Origin: an uncultured Lachnospiraceae bacterium | Lineage (GTDB): Bacteria > Bacillota > Clostridia > Lachnospirales > Lachnospiraceae | Length of the DNA stretch: 64,000 bases | NCBI GenBank assembly: GCA_905199445.1 | Contig: CAJKGK010000001.1 | Location: forward strand, 269,123-333,122 | Direction: 5' to 3' | Part shown: in pieces, positions 8,924 to 16,787 of the stretch | Position numbering within the stretch: position 1 is the first letter of the stretch | Layout of the letters: each line of letters starts with the position of its first letter | Notes under the pieces: model-generated | Databases searched by the model: none | What the model saw: only the letters and a program-made list of their open reading frames with translations | Told to the model about the DNA's origin: nothing | Program-made: the position numbers and the translations under genes

Positions 8924-8952
8924 TTGAAAAACCACACATTCTAACTTATTAT
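8924..8952 (+). promoter_or_regulatory. Sigma-A promoter of the sugar isomerase gene
   Basis: TTGAAA (8924-8929) and TATTAT (8947-8952) with a 17-bp spacer. Predicted start near 8958 leaves a leader of about 130 nt. Confidence 0.55.
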
Positions 8953-8959
8953 TTTTATA

Positions 8960-9087
8960 TCAGCTACACGAAAGTGTACGGGGATCAGGGGCAGGGGCAC
9001 CGTAAAATCTTACTAAATCAGCCAAATATCCGGCCTGTGTCACTGGATCCCTGTGAAAATACTATTTTATTTTGGGAGGTTTTTAAT
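8960..9087 (+). promoter_or_regulatory. Possibly structured 5' leader of the isomerase gene
   Basis: The leader begins with a perfect hairpin, TACAC-GAAA-GTGTA (8965-8978, GNRA loop). Then GGGATC at 8981-8986 can pair with GATCCC at 9046-9051, enclosing a G-rich arm. No known riboswitch class was recognised and no clear terminator precedes the ribosome site GGGAGG (9074-9079). Confidence 0.3.
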
Positions 9088-9906
9088 ATGTTACCAATTG
9101 CGCTTCAGCTGTATTCAGTCAGAGAAGACCTGGAAAAAGATTTAAAAGGAACCCTGGCCAAAGTTAAAGCTATGGGATATGAAGGTGTGGAATTTGCCGG
9201 TCTGTACGACAACAGTGTGGAAGATATTGTTGCTGCTTTAAAAGAATATGACCTGATTCCGGTTGCCGCTCATGTTCCGTTTGTGGATATGATCAAGGAT
9301 CCTGAAGGTATGATGGATACATATGCCCGCATTGGCTGTAAATATGTGGTTATTCCATATCTTACAGAAGAATATCGTCCAGGTTGTGAAAAATTCCAGG
9401 AAGTTCTGGATGGCGCCCGCGTGCTTGGTGAAGCTGCCAACAAACACGGCATGACACTTCTGTATCACAATCATGATTTTGAATTTGCAAAAATCAACGG
9501 CGAATATGCGCTGGATGTTATTTATAAAGAAATACCAAAAGAACTGCTTCAGACAGAAATCGATACTTGCTGGGTTAATGTAGCAGGAGAAAATCCGGCA
9601 GATTATGTCCGCAAATATACAGACCGCGCACCGGTTGTTCATTTAAAAGACTTTTATAAATCCGGTCATGTTTCCAAAATGTATGAACTGATCGGTATTG
9701 AGGATGAAAATCAGGAAGAAAAAGAAGCCGGTTCATTTGAGTTCCGTCCTCTTGGCCATGGTATGCAGAATATTCCATCCTTATTAGAGGCAGCCAAAGA
9801 CGCTCATGCATCATGGGTTGTTGTTGAGCAGGATATGCCTTCCATGGGGAAAACACCTCTGGAATGTGCCCAGACAAGTATTGCATATCTTAAATCCTTA
9901 AAATAA
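9088..9906 (+). CDS. TIM-barrel sugar phosphate isomerase/epimerase (xylose isomerase-like)
   Basis: 272 aa from the ATG at 9088, with GGGAGG 8 nt upstream. The protein starts MLPIALQLYSVREDLEKDL, the usual opening of the AP endonuclease 2/xylose isomerase-like barrel family. Likely metal ligands are Glu in YEGVEFAG, His and Asp in LLYHNHDFEF, Glu and Asp in TEIDTCWV, His in VVHLKDF, and Glu in VVVEQD. The family includes inosose and hydroxypyruvate isomerases and many sugar 2- or 3-epimerases. It is expressed alone and the substrate is not evident. Confidence 0.88.
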   Translation: MLPIALQLYSVREDLEKDLKGTLAKVKAMGYEGVEFAGLYDNSVEDIVAALKEYDLIPVAAHVPFVDMIKDPEGMMDTYARIGCKYVVIPYLTEEYRPGCEKFQEVLDGARVLGEAANKHGMTLLYHNHDFEFAKINGEYALDVIYKEIPKELLQTEIDTCWVNVAGENPADYVRKYTDRAPVVHLKDFYKSGHVSKMYELIGIEDENQEEKEAGSFEFRPLGHGMQNIPSLLEAAKDAHASWVVVEQDMPSMGKTPLECAQTSIAYLKSLK

Positions 9907-9984
9907 TTTTGTTATGTTTTAACTTTGCTTTTTCTTTTTCTACTACAAAATAAAGGGGTTGTCGTGAAACAGACAGTTCCGAAT

Positions 9985-10021
9985 GGGGCAGGTAAGGCTC
10001 ATATGAGTCTTTACCTGCCCC
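9985..10021. repeat. Long near-perfect intergenic inverted repeat
   Basis: GGGGCAGGTAA (9985-9995) pairs with TTACCTGCCCC (10011-10021). The interior GGCTCAT/ATGAGTC (9996-10009) also pairs with one G-T wobble, leaving only one bulged T. No T-run follows on either strand, so it is not a standard terminator. The surrounding 9907-10172 stretch holds no gene. Confidence 0.7.
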
Positions 10022-10172
10022 TATAATTTCTCCATAATCAGTATCCTGGCAGTTCCATGTCATCCACCTTCCCCCATTGAAGACAATCCCAAGTCCTTTT
10101 CTATAAGTATAACAACTGAAAATGGAAAATGTTACATATTTGAAAAAATAGTTTTAATGTTGCATATTTCTC

Positions 10173-10201
10173 TTGCAGACCACTAAATTTATCATTATAA
10201 T
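10173..10201 (+). promoter_or_regulatory. Sigma-A promoter of the GNAT gene
   Basis: TTGCAG (10173-10178) and TATAAT (10196-10201) with a 17-bp spacer, about 64 bp before the chosen start. Confidence 0.65.
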
Positions 10202-10264
10202 ACATCCATTGACCGGATGTTTTTACTTAGGAAATCTATAACAATGAATACAGAGGTGATTCAA

Positions 10265-10837
10265 ATGACGACAAATGATCTGACTACAGATTATGTTTGG
10301 GAAAAGAATGGTTTTATTATAAGGCCTGCACATAAAGAGGATGCACAGCGCTATTTTCGGGAAAATTATTGTCCCCTTGATAAAGAAGTGGCCCGTTTAA
10401 CGGGATGTAAGGAAGTTTTTACAGAGAATGAGGTCATTTCTTTCTTTTTAAAATCCATCGACAGTGATGACCGATACCTGTTTTTGGTGATTGCGCCGGA
10501 TGGCCGTATCATCGGAGAAACTGTCATTAATGAAATTGACTGGGATTTACGCTGTGCCAATTTCCGTATCGCTATCTTTCACACCGCAGAATGCGGAAAC
10601 GGCATCGGGTCCTGGGCAATCGAAGTCACCCGGGATTTTGCATTCCGTCACTTAAAGCTCCATCGTCTGGAATTGGATGTTTACTCGTTTAATCCCCGCG
10701 CCCAAAAAGCCTATCAAAATGCAGGGTTTAAGCTGGAAGGCATCCTGCGGGATGCCATTATGGATAACGGCCAATATGGAGATGATATCCTTATGGCCAT
10801 ATTGGAAGATGAGTGGAAGGCAATCACCATGTCATAA
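10265..10837 (+). CDS. GNAT-family N-acetyltransferase (RimJ/RimL-like)
   Basis: 190 aa from the ATG at 10265, which has GAGGTG 6 nt upstream; an in-frame ATG at 10217 has no ribosome site. The GNAT fold is indicated by IIRPAHKEDAQRYF at the N-terminus, the acetyl-CoA loop region AECGNGIGSWAIEVTRDFAF and the C-terminal RLELDVYSFNPRAQKAYQNAGF-type motif. Such enzymes acetylate protein N-termini, spermidine or antibiotics; the acceptor is unknown. It is a single gene that converges on the sirtuin operon with 27 bp between stops. Confidence 0.88.
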   Translation: MTTNDLTTDYVWEKNGFIIRPAHKEDAQRYFRENYCPLDKEVARLTGCKEVFTENEVISFFLKSIDSDDRYLFLVIAPDGRIIGETVINEIDWDLRCANFRIAIFHTAECGNGIGSWAIEVTRDFAFRHLKLHRLELDVYSFNPRAQKAYQNAGFKLEGILRDAIMDNGQYGDDILMAILEDEWKAITMS

Positions 10838-10864
10838 TCAAGCGTGTATATCTGTATCTATTTT

Positions 10865-11689
10865 TTAGTATAGATCCAAATCGTTTAATACAGCCGAAAT
10901 ATCTTTGTCAATACAAATTGACTGTTCTTTAATGGCATCAGGAGCGATTGCTTCACCATAGTTAATACACACATAAGTAGCTTTTGGATCCTGTGCCGTC
11001 ATTTTCCAAAATGGATATTTTATAATAACCGGTGTATTTGCCCCAACACCCAGCTCCAAAAACAAAATGTGCAAACCTTTATGCCGTCTGATAAAAATCT
11101 CATAACGCTCTGCCGCCGCATACCACCCTGCGTCCTGTACAAAGGAGTTATCACATCTCAAATTCATTGTCATAGGTGCGCCGCAGAAAGGACATTTTGG
11201 TATCAAGTCTGACGGGATTTTCATATTCTTTTGTGTTTCAACCATCAGACGCACAGTTTCCTCGTTATCGTAGGTTTTATCGTGACAGGCTTTAGAACAT
11301 TGCCACAGACCATAGTCACCTTGCGTGTAAAACAGCCGTTTTTTATCAAAGCCGGCAAGTTGAAACTGATGGTCAACATTTGTAGTTAGTACAAAATAGT
11401 CCTTATCTTTCACAATATTTAATAAATCCATATAAGGCTTTCCTGCCGTTATATCATAACGGTTTATATAGATATGTCGTGACCACCACGCCCAGTATTC
11501 TTCAAGTGTTTCATATGGATAGAAACCGCCTGAATACATATCCGAAATTCCATATTTCTTATGAAAATCCGAAAAATACTTTTCAAAGCGTTCTCCGTCA
11601 TAGGTAAGTCCTGCCGAAGTGGACATGCCCGCCCCTGCGCCGATCACAATAGCATCCGCATTTTTTATTTTATTTTTTAGCCTGTTCAT
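10865..11689 (-). CDS. Class M sirtuin (SirTM), probable protein ADP-ribosyltransferase
   Basis: 274 aa from the ATG at 11689; the frame could open 17 codons earlier but the sirtuin fold starts here. The NAD site shows GAGAGMSTSAG (17-27) and TTNVDHQF (102-109, Asn104, Asp106). The residue at the catalytic His position is Gln123 (YTQGDYG). Cys131, Cys135, Cys166 and Cys169 form the zinc site. Replacement of His by Gln is the mark of SirTM enzymes, which transfer ADP-ribose to proteins instead of deacetylating them. It overlaps the macrodomain gene by 20 bp, as SirTM genes usually do. No lipoylated GcvH-L target or LplA2 ligase gene is nearby, so the acceptor here is open. Confidence 0.88.
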   Translation of the reverse strand: MNRLKNKIKNADAIVIGAGAGMSTSAGLTYDGERFEKYFSDFHKKYGISDMYSGGFYPYETLEEYWAWWSRHIYINRYDITAGKPYMDLLNIVKDKDYFVLTTNVDHQFQLAGFDKKRLFYTQGDYGLWQCSKACHDKTYDNEETVRLMVETQKNMKIPSDLIPKCPFCGAPMTMNLRCDNSFVQDAGWYAAAERYEIFIRRHKGLHILFLELGVGANTPVIIKYPFWKMTAQDPKATYVCINYGEAIAPDAIKEQSICIDKDISAVLNDLDLY

Positions 11690-12464
11690 CTGCTCGGAGT
11701 AGCTCTCCGTAGATGTTGTAATCAAGTTCCTTAAAAACATTGAAAATCACCTCAATTTCACTGTGCATTTGTTCTTTGTATTTCTTTACAGTTTCAATCG
11801 CGATCTGTGCTGCCTTATCGTTGGGAAAATGGAACTCTCCTGTAGAAATACAGCAGAACGCAATACTTTTTAATCCATTTTGCTCTGACAGTTCCAAACA
11901 AGAACGGTAGCAAGAAACAAGCAGTTCCTTATCTTTTGGGGTAAGTCTGCCGTAAATAACCGGACCGACCGTGTGCAGCACATAATGACTCGGTAAATTA
12001 TAGGCAGGCGTTATTTGGGCTTTTCCGGTTTCTTCCTTGTGACCTTGTCGATTCATTAATTCCGCACAAGCTAAACGGAGCTGCACTCCCGCAAAAGTGT
12101 GAATAGCGTTATCAATACAGCCATGATTTGGGCAGAAGCAGCCGAGCATTTGACTATTGGCAGCATTTACGATACCGTCACATTGCAGCGTGGTAATATC
12201 CCCACGCCAAAGATATATCCCTTTTTGAACAGGTTTTAAGGCTGAAAGAGCCGTAACTCCTTTTTTTCGTGTTTCTTCCTGCAAATAAGCGTCCTGTATC
12301 GCCAAGAATTCATCCGTTACAGGCAGTGGCATACGAATATTAAAAAGCGAACGAAGCAAGGCTTTTTGTTCCTGTTCATTCGATGGGATTTCTAATTCTG
12401 AATACTGCGGCTGTTCTTTTAGAAGTGCCGCTATTAAATACTTTCTTCTTTCGGTTTGTGTCAT
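11670..12464 (-). CDS. Zinc-type macrodomain protein, probable ADP-ribosyl hydrolase
   Basis: 264 aa from the ATG at 12464, with GGAGAGG upstream; a TTG at 12485 would add 7 codons. An N-terminal helical region (1-80) precedes the macrodomain. GDITTLQCDGIVNAAN (88-103) is the ADP-ribose loop with its conserved Asn residues. GCFCPNHGCIDNAIH has Cys109, His114 and Cys116, the zinc site of the Zn-macrodomains found with SirTM. A second loop, STGEFHFPNDKAA, is near 200. Known relatives remove ADP-ribose from SirTM-modified proteins, so this pair should write and erase the same mark. It follows the flavin-ferredoxin gene by 4 bp and overlaps the sirtuin gene. Confidence 0.88.
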   Translation of the reverse strand: MTQTERRKYLIAALLKEQPQYSELEIPSNEQEQKALLRSLFNIRMPLPVTDEFLAIQDAYLQEETRKKGVTALSALKPVQKGIYLWRGDITTLQCDGIVNAANSQMLGCFCPNHGCIDNAIHTFAGVQLRLACAELMNRQGHKEETGKAQITPAYNLPSHYVLHTVGPVIYGRLTPKDKELLVSCYRSCLELSEQNGLKSIAFCCISTGEFHFPNDKAAQIAIETVKKYKEQMHSEIEVIFNVFKELDYNIYGELLRADEQAKK

Positions 12465-12468
12465 TTTC

Positions 12469-13092
12469 TCATCCTCTCCGTACAACTGCTTTTTGGGGAC
12501 AAATGCTTAAACAATTACCGCAATGAAGGCAGTTTTCCTGCTTTATTACGGCAGGGATTATTGAAAAATCAATACAATTCTGCGGACATACCGATTGGCA
12601 GGCTTTACAGCCAATACATTTATGTGTAATCTCATAACTCTGTGTTTTTTTCTGTTCGTTACCAATCGTAAAAGAAGCTCGCTCAATCGGTTTTTTGGAA
12701 AGGTCAAACCATTCACCGCTGCCTTCATAGAGTTGAAAAACCGTAAGAGCCTGACGGGATTGTTCTGTCGGATAGATTTCATTCATATATGGATTTTTTT
12801 CAAAAAGCCTCTGTAAAGGTGCATTTCCGATTTCCTGTACCTTGCCACGAACAGAAACTGCCACACAGGACAGCGTATCTGGGCCTTTCATTCCCGTTAA
12901 TGCGACATATCCACTTTTCTTTAAGCGGCCATAAAACCCTTTTCCTTTTGCCGTCAGAAAGTACAATCCTTTTTCATCACTATCCATGATGTCAATCGCA
13001 CAGGTAACGGGCAGTCCTTTGTCGTCAACCGTTGCAATAATAACTGAATGGATTTCTTTTTCTAAAAAATTCAAAATTTCCGCAAATCTCAC
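12469..13092 (-). CDS. Pyridoxamine-5'-phosphate-oxidase-like flavin protein fused to 2x[4Fe-4S] ferredoxin
   Basis: 207 aa starting at a GTG (13092) with GGGAGG 8 nt upstream. Residues 1-140 resemble the split-barrel FMN-binding PNPOx family (SVIIATVDDKGLPVTCAIDI, then YFLTAKGKGFYGRLK). Residues 155-205 hold two ferredoxin motifs: Cys159, 162, 165, 169 and Cys188, 191, 194, 198. The protein probably moves electrons between a flavin and Fe-S partners. It stands 4 bp before the macrodomain gene and 70 bp after the NAD(P)-binding gene, so it belongs to the same operon. A tie between ADP-ribosylation and this redox protein is inferred from position only. Confidence 0.82.
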   Translation of the reverse strand: MRFAEILNFLEKEIHSVIIATVDDKGLPVTCAIDIMDSDEKGLYFLTAKGKGFYGRLKKSGYVALTGMKGPDTLSCVAVSVRGKVQEIGNAPLQRLFEKNPYMNEIYPTEQSRQALTVFQLYEGSGEWFDLSKKPIERASFTIGNEQKKTQSYEITHKCIGCKACQSVCPQNCIDFSIIPAVIKQENCLHCGNCLSICPQKAVVRRG

Positions 13093-13162
13093 TTTGTATA
13101 CCTCCCATTAAGCAGAGCGGAGCTGCTCCATTGACAGCCCCGTTATCATAATTACTTTTGCT

Positions 13163-13795
13163 TTATTCACCAACAACACTGAAACGCTGCTGTATATGCT
13201 TACCATTTTCCGCTTCATCAATCATAGCGATCGCATAGTCTGCATAGCTGATCATACTTTCGCCTTTTGAGTTAAGAGTGAGTTCTTCACCGCCAAGAAT
13301 ATATCTGCCGGTACGAGCACCATCTGCCTGGAAATCTCCAGCAGGACTTAAATATGTCCATTTAACATCATTGCGCTGACGCAGCTCCACTAAAGCCTTT
13401 GCCATCGCAGCAGCAAGGGGTTTAAAGATCTCCGGAAAATCAGGTCCGTCGGATACGCAGAGCGTATGTTCAGGGTTTATATAAAGACTGCCAGCCCCAC
13501 CAACTATTAACAGACGAATATTCGTGCCTGAAAGAATATCACACAAATGTTTAAGAGAAGTACTGTGCTGAGGTAAAGTTTCTTCTGTCCATGCGCCGAA
13601 AGCATCAATTACAACATCACTGTCTTTTAGGTCATTTAATGTCAGATCGAACAAATCTTTTTCAAGCACTTCTGCACCTGCTGGAACTGCACTTTTCTTA
13701 CGAACAACTGCCTTTACATTGTGTCCTCTGTTAAGCGCTTCTTCTACAAGCTTTTGTCCCTGCTTTCCTGCTGCACATACAACTGTAATTTTCAT
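13163..13795 (-). CDS. NAD(P)-binding atypical SDR/NmrA-like reductase
   Basis: 210 aa from the ATG at 13795, which has AAGGAGG 9 nt upstream. Another in-frame ATG at 13855 also has a strong site (AAGGAG) and would add 20 residues, MNIFKKFFGNSQLKIKEETK; both may be used. MKITVVCAAGKQGQKLVEEA has the Gly-rich NAD(P) loop, and DVVIDAFGAW and LLIVGGAGSLY follow the YwnB/NmrA pattern. Relatives are NAD(P)H-binding reductases or redox sensors often controlled by HxlR regulators. It is the first gene of the sirtuin operon, directly under the operator described at 13947. Confidence 0.82.
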   Translation of the reverse strand: MKITVVCAAGKQGQKLVEEALNRGHNVKAVVRKKSAVPAGAEVLEKDLFDLTLNDLKDSDVVIDAFGAWTEETLPQHSTSLKHLCDILSGTNIRLLIVGGAGSLYINPEHTLCVSDGPDFPEIFKPLAAAMAKALVELRQRNDVKWTYLSPAGDFQADGARTGRYILGGEELTLNSKGESMISYADYAIAMIDEAENGKHIQQRFSVVGE

Positions 13796-13921
13796 TTTAG
13801 TTTCCTCCTTGATTTTAAGTTGACTGTTGCCAAAAAATTTCTTAAAAATATTCATAATGGATTTCTCCTTTAGAACATGCTCAGGGCTACGCAGCGGCCG
13901 TTCTTCGTAGCTCTTGACTGT

Positions 13922-13950
13922 ATTATATGAATGTCGGTTTCTACTGTAAA
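13922..13950 (-). promoter_or_regulatory. Sigma-A promoter of the reductase-sirtuin operon
   Basis: On the minus strand TTTACA (13950-13945) and TATAAT (13927-13922) have a 17-bp spacer. The -35 box lies inside the HxlR-type inverted repeat. Confidence 0.75.
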
Positions 13951-13962
13951 GTAAGCACTTTA
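13947..13962. promoter_or_regulatory. HxlR-type operator (perfect inverted repeat)
   Basis: TAAAGT-AAGC-ACTTTA is a perfect 6-bp inverted repeat covering the -35 box of the minus-strand promoter. A matching half-site, TACTTTA, lies at 14074-14080 within the spacer of the hxlR promoter, which suggests autoregulation as well. Confidence 0.6.
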
Positions 13963-14068
13963 TTGTGGTGTAGTTACTGATAGGAAACAAATGGGTGATT
14001 TCAGGCTTTTCAGCAGTTTTTTGTGCAAAATAAATTTTCCCTTTTCGGCTTGACTATGATTTGGAATA

Positions 14069-14097
14069 TTGATTACTTTAAGATGGTATAGTATAAT
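14069..14097 (+). promoter_or_regulatory. Sigma-A promoter of the hxlR gene
   Basis: TTGATT (14069-14074) and TATAAT (14092-14097) with a 17-bp spacer; a TACTTTA half-site overlaps the start of the spacer. Confidence 0.7.
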
Positions 14098-14142
14098 TAT
14101 ATTCAAAGTTTCAAATAGGAACTATTGTAAGGAGATGATACT

Positions 14143-14448
14143 ATGAATGAACAAAAAACAGTTAAAGAATTGCCCGCTTGTCCTGTAGAAACAACATTAA
14201 CTTTAATTGGTGATAAATGGAAAGTTTTAATTTTGCGTGACTTGCTCACAGGAACAAAGCGATTCGGCGAACTGAAAAAATCAATTGGTAATGTATCACA
14301 AAAAGTATTGACCGCACAGCTTCGTGCAATGGAAGGAAACGGCTTGTTAACCCGTACCGTATATGCCGAGGTACCACCGAGGGTGGAATACACTTTAACA
14401 GACTTAGGAGAAAGTCTGAAACCCATTCTGGACGCCATGTGGAATTAG
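14143..14448 (+). CDS. HxlR-family winged-helix transcriptional regulator
   Basis: 101 aa with AAGGAG 8 nt before the ATG. LPACPVETTLTLIGDKWKVL is the N-terminal HxlR signature, with Cys13 at the position that senses quinones, hypochlorite or diamide in YodB, CatR and HypR. RFGELKKSIGNVSQKVLTAQL is the recognition region, and the wing ends at VEYTLTDLG. It is divergent from the reductase-sirtuin operon and has matching inverted-repeat sequences in both promoters. It probably represses that operon until Cys13 is oxidised; this is inferred from family behaviour. Confidence 0.88.
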   Translation: MNEQKTVKELPACPVETTLTLIGDKWKVLILRDLLTGTKRFGELKKSIGNVSQKVLTAQLRAMEGNGLLTRTVYAEVPPRVEYTLTDLGESLKPILDAMWN

Positions 14449-14558
14449 GGAGAGGCATATAAAGCATCACTCTTTTAGATACCGCAAGTGCCTCATAATT
14501 TTATGTTTTTCAAATTCCGGTTTGTATGTACGTTTCTCTTTGTATCCAGTTTTCATAT

Positions 14559-15464
14559 TCAGGCAAAAATTTCCGGATATTCTCTCATATAGGCCCTGAA
14601 AACATCCAGAAACAATGGAACCGCAGGATTAACAATATCCTTTTCCCAGGCCAGAGCCAGATTTGCAGATATGTTGGACACGTCCAAAAGTGTATAAGAA
14701 AGATTACCGTTCAGGTAATTTTTCGTACTGTAAGGCAATATGGTAATTCCCATTCCGGCTTCTACGGCATACAGCAAATCTTCATACAGGTTATAAGTTC
14801 CGGTAATTCTTGGTGTAAATCCCAGTTTCGCACAGATCTGCATAATTTGTCGGTGCATAACAACCGCATGGTCAGGATTGAAAAAAACAAAGGGTTCGCT
14901 GGCCAGCTTAAAATAATCAATAGCCACACTTGAAATAGCCGGGTGATCCTTAGGGGTCACAAGACAGTAATGATCCGCCAGTATACTTTTGGTGGTCAGC
15001 TCCGGAATAGCCGACAAATCCATGGCCATGGAACAATAAATGTCATACCGATGTTGTGATGCCGCTCCTACAATGCCATATGCATCCATCCGGTTCATCC
15101 GCACTTGAACATAAGGATGCTGCTGCCGAAAGCGCCGGATAACCGCAGGTAAAAACAGATGGGACGGCGAAGCCAGATGGGCCACCGACAGCCGCATAGA
15201 ATCTCCGTCATTCTGTAAAAGTCTGTTTTTGGCCCGCTCCATTAAATCCACCATCTTTTTGGCATCTTCCAGAAAAATTTCACCGGCAGCCGTCAGTTCC
15301 ACACTTCTTGTATTCCTTATAAATAACCGCACCCCCAGTTCTTTTTCCAAAGACTGAATCTGATGGCTGATGCAGGGCTGGGATACAAAAAACGCCTTTG
15401 CTGCAGCCGTAAAATTCCCATATCTGGCAATAGCTATAAAATACGAAAGCTGGTTAAAATCCAT
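14559..15464 (-). CDS. LysR-family transcriptional regulator
   Basis: 301 aa from the ATG at 15464, preceded by AAGGAA; an upstream TTG at 15497 would add 11 residues. MDFNQLSYFIAIARYGNFTA starts the helix-turn-helix, which continues through SQPCISHQIQSLEKELGVRLF. The rest is the two-lobed ligand-binding domain. LysR proteins normally act on the divergent neighbour, here the iron-sulfur flavoprotein gene 256 bp away. The inducer is unknown. Confidence 0.9.
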   Translation of the reverse strand: MDFNQLSYFIAIARYGNFTAAAKAFFVSQPCISHQIQSLEKELGVRLFIRNTRSVELTAAGEIFLEDAKKMVDLMERAKNRLLQNDGDSMRLSVAHLASPSHLFLPAVIRRFRQQHPYVQVRMNRMDAYGIVGAASQHRYDIYCSMAMDLSAIPELTTKSILADHYCLVTPKDHPAISSVAIDYFKLASEPFVFFNPDHAVVMHRQIMQICAKLGFTPRITGTYNLYEDLLYAVEAGMGITILPYSTKNYLNGNLSYTLLDVSNISANLALAWEKDIVNPAVPLFLDVFRAYMREYPEIFA

Positions 15465-15547
15465 TTTTCTTCTGTTCCTTTCCGCCATTTCCTCCAATGA
15501 CTCTATATTTATAACGTTTATCTATTAATGTAAAAGAAAAGTCGAAT

Positions 15548-15576
15548 TTCACAGTTAAAAACCACTATGTTATAAT
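15548..15576 (+). promoter_or_regulatory. Probable promoter of the flavoprotein gene
   Basis: TTCACA (15548-15553) and TATAAT (15571-15576) with a 17-bp spacer, in the LysR-flavoprotein divergent region. The remaining ~140-nt leader has only a weak hairpin before TTTTTT at 15672-15677. Confidence 0.5.
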
Positions 15577-15720
15577 ATTCACCAATAAATGCTATGATTA
15601 CACAGCGCTTTGCCTGTATTTTTATAGCTTAGCATAAAGTCAAAAACCTGTAAACCGAAAGTTTCCGGTGTTTTTTAGCTTTTATTCATTCTAATTTTTT
15701 ATTAACTGGAGGTCAATTTT

Positions 15721-16671
15721 ATGAAGTTCAAAGTAATGGGTGTTACCGCAGGACGCAAAGACAGTAACTCGGAAATATTGTTAAAAGAAGCCCTGCTTAT
15801 CTGCCAGCAGCAAGGGGCCCAAATCACCATGATTAATTTAAAGGACTACAATCTTTTAGACTGTAACGGCTGCACTTCCTGTACAATTGGCATGTCCATG
15901 GGCAAATACACAGGCTGCTCTCTGGACAAAGCGGATGACAAAAAGAAAATTATGGATGTCATGCTGAATCAGGACGCCGTTATTTTTTCCGCACCGACCT
16001 ATGATTTAATGCCTTCATCTCTGTTTTTAAAATTTATGCACAGAAATCTGGCATACGAATCAGCATTTCTCACCAAAATCGGTGCCATTGAATCCAGAGA
16101 CCGGGTGGGTGCTTTAATTGCCGTTGGCGGTTCAACCCGTTCCTGGCAGTCCATGGCACTGGAATGTATGCAGGCCACAACATTTACCAACAGCTTCAAA
16201 ATTGTTGACATGTATATGGCCACACAGGTTCCTGCTCCGGCTCAGGTTTTGCTTCATGAAGAAAAGCTGGCCCGCGCCCGTGAAATTGGTGAGAACGTCA
16301 TGAAGGCTCTGAATACCCCCGCCGATCAGCGCAAATGGCTGGGTGATCCGGATGAAGGCTGGTGTCCAAACTGCCACAGCAATTCCCTGTGCTTGGGTGA
16401 ACCTCAATGGCGGGGTCTCCAGTATCCCATCGAATGTACCGTATGCGGTGCAGGCGGTGACCTGGAAAAAACACCGGACGGCAAATGGAAATTTGTCATT
16501 GCAGCGAATGGTCTGGAACGTGACCGCACCACTGAAGAAGGCCGTGGCATTCACGGTGACGAAATCGCAGAAACTCAGGGCGGATTTTTCATGGATCCGG
16601 AAAAACGCCGCATTGTTGCAGAAAAACTGCCAAAATATAAAAACATCCATTTCAATACCATTGAAATTTAA
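15721..16671 (+). CDS. Iron-sulfur flavoprotein-like NADPH-dependent FMN reductase with C-terminal zinc ribbon
   Basis: 316 aa, ATG preceded by GGAGG 9 nt upstream. The flavodoxin fold starts MKFKVMGVTAGRKDSNSE, with the FMN phosphate loop, and SAPTYDLMPS at 90-99 forms a second FMN loop. Cys48, Cys51, Cys54 and Cys66 follow the compact CxxCxxC...C pattern of iron-sulfur flavoproteins, though with a longer last spacing. A C-terminal pair CPNC (215-218) and CTVC (239-242) looks like a zinc ribbon or rubredoxin-like site. It should catalyse electron transfer or reduction of small molecules. A divergent LysR gene probably controls it. Terminated by a strong hairpin. Confidence 0.85.
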   Translation: MKFKVMGVTAGRKDSNSEILLKEALLICQQQGAQITMINLKDYNLLDCNGCTSCTIGMSMGKYTGCSLDKADDKKKIMDVMLNQDAVIFSAPTYDLMPSSLFLKFMHRNLAYESAFLTKIGAIESRDRVGALIAVGGSTRSWQSMALECMQATTFTNSFKIVDMYMATQVPAPAQVLLHEEKLARAREIGENVMKALNTPADQRKWLGDPDEGWCPNCHSNSLCLGEPQWRGLQYPIECTVCGAGGDLEKTPDGKWKFVIAANGLERDRTTEEGRGIHGDEIAETQGGFFMDPEKRRIVAEKLPKYKNIHFNTIEI

Positions 16672-16685
16672 GTGGATATATCCAT

Positions 16686-16740
16686 AAAAATAACGTTCAG
16701 CTTCCCTTTTAGGGAACATCTGAACGTTATTTTTATTTTA
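16686..16740. terminator. Bidirectional rho-independent terminator between flavoprotein gene and purA
   Basis: AAAAATAACGTTCAG (16686-16700) pairs perfectly with CTGAACGTTATTTTT (16720-16734); an inner TTCCC/GGGAA also pairs. A- and T-rich flanks serve both converging genes. Confidence 0.9.
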
Positions 16741-16787
16741 TATATGGATTTTTATCAATGGTTTCACAGCTGATCAGACGGCTGACC

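Noticed and set aside
10865..12464. Classical deacetylase sirtuin (CobB)
   Set aside because: The catalytic His is replaced by Gln123 and the gene overlaps a zinc-type macrodomain, both marks of SirTM.
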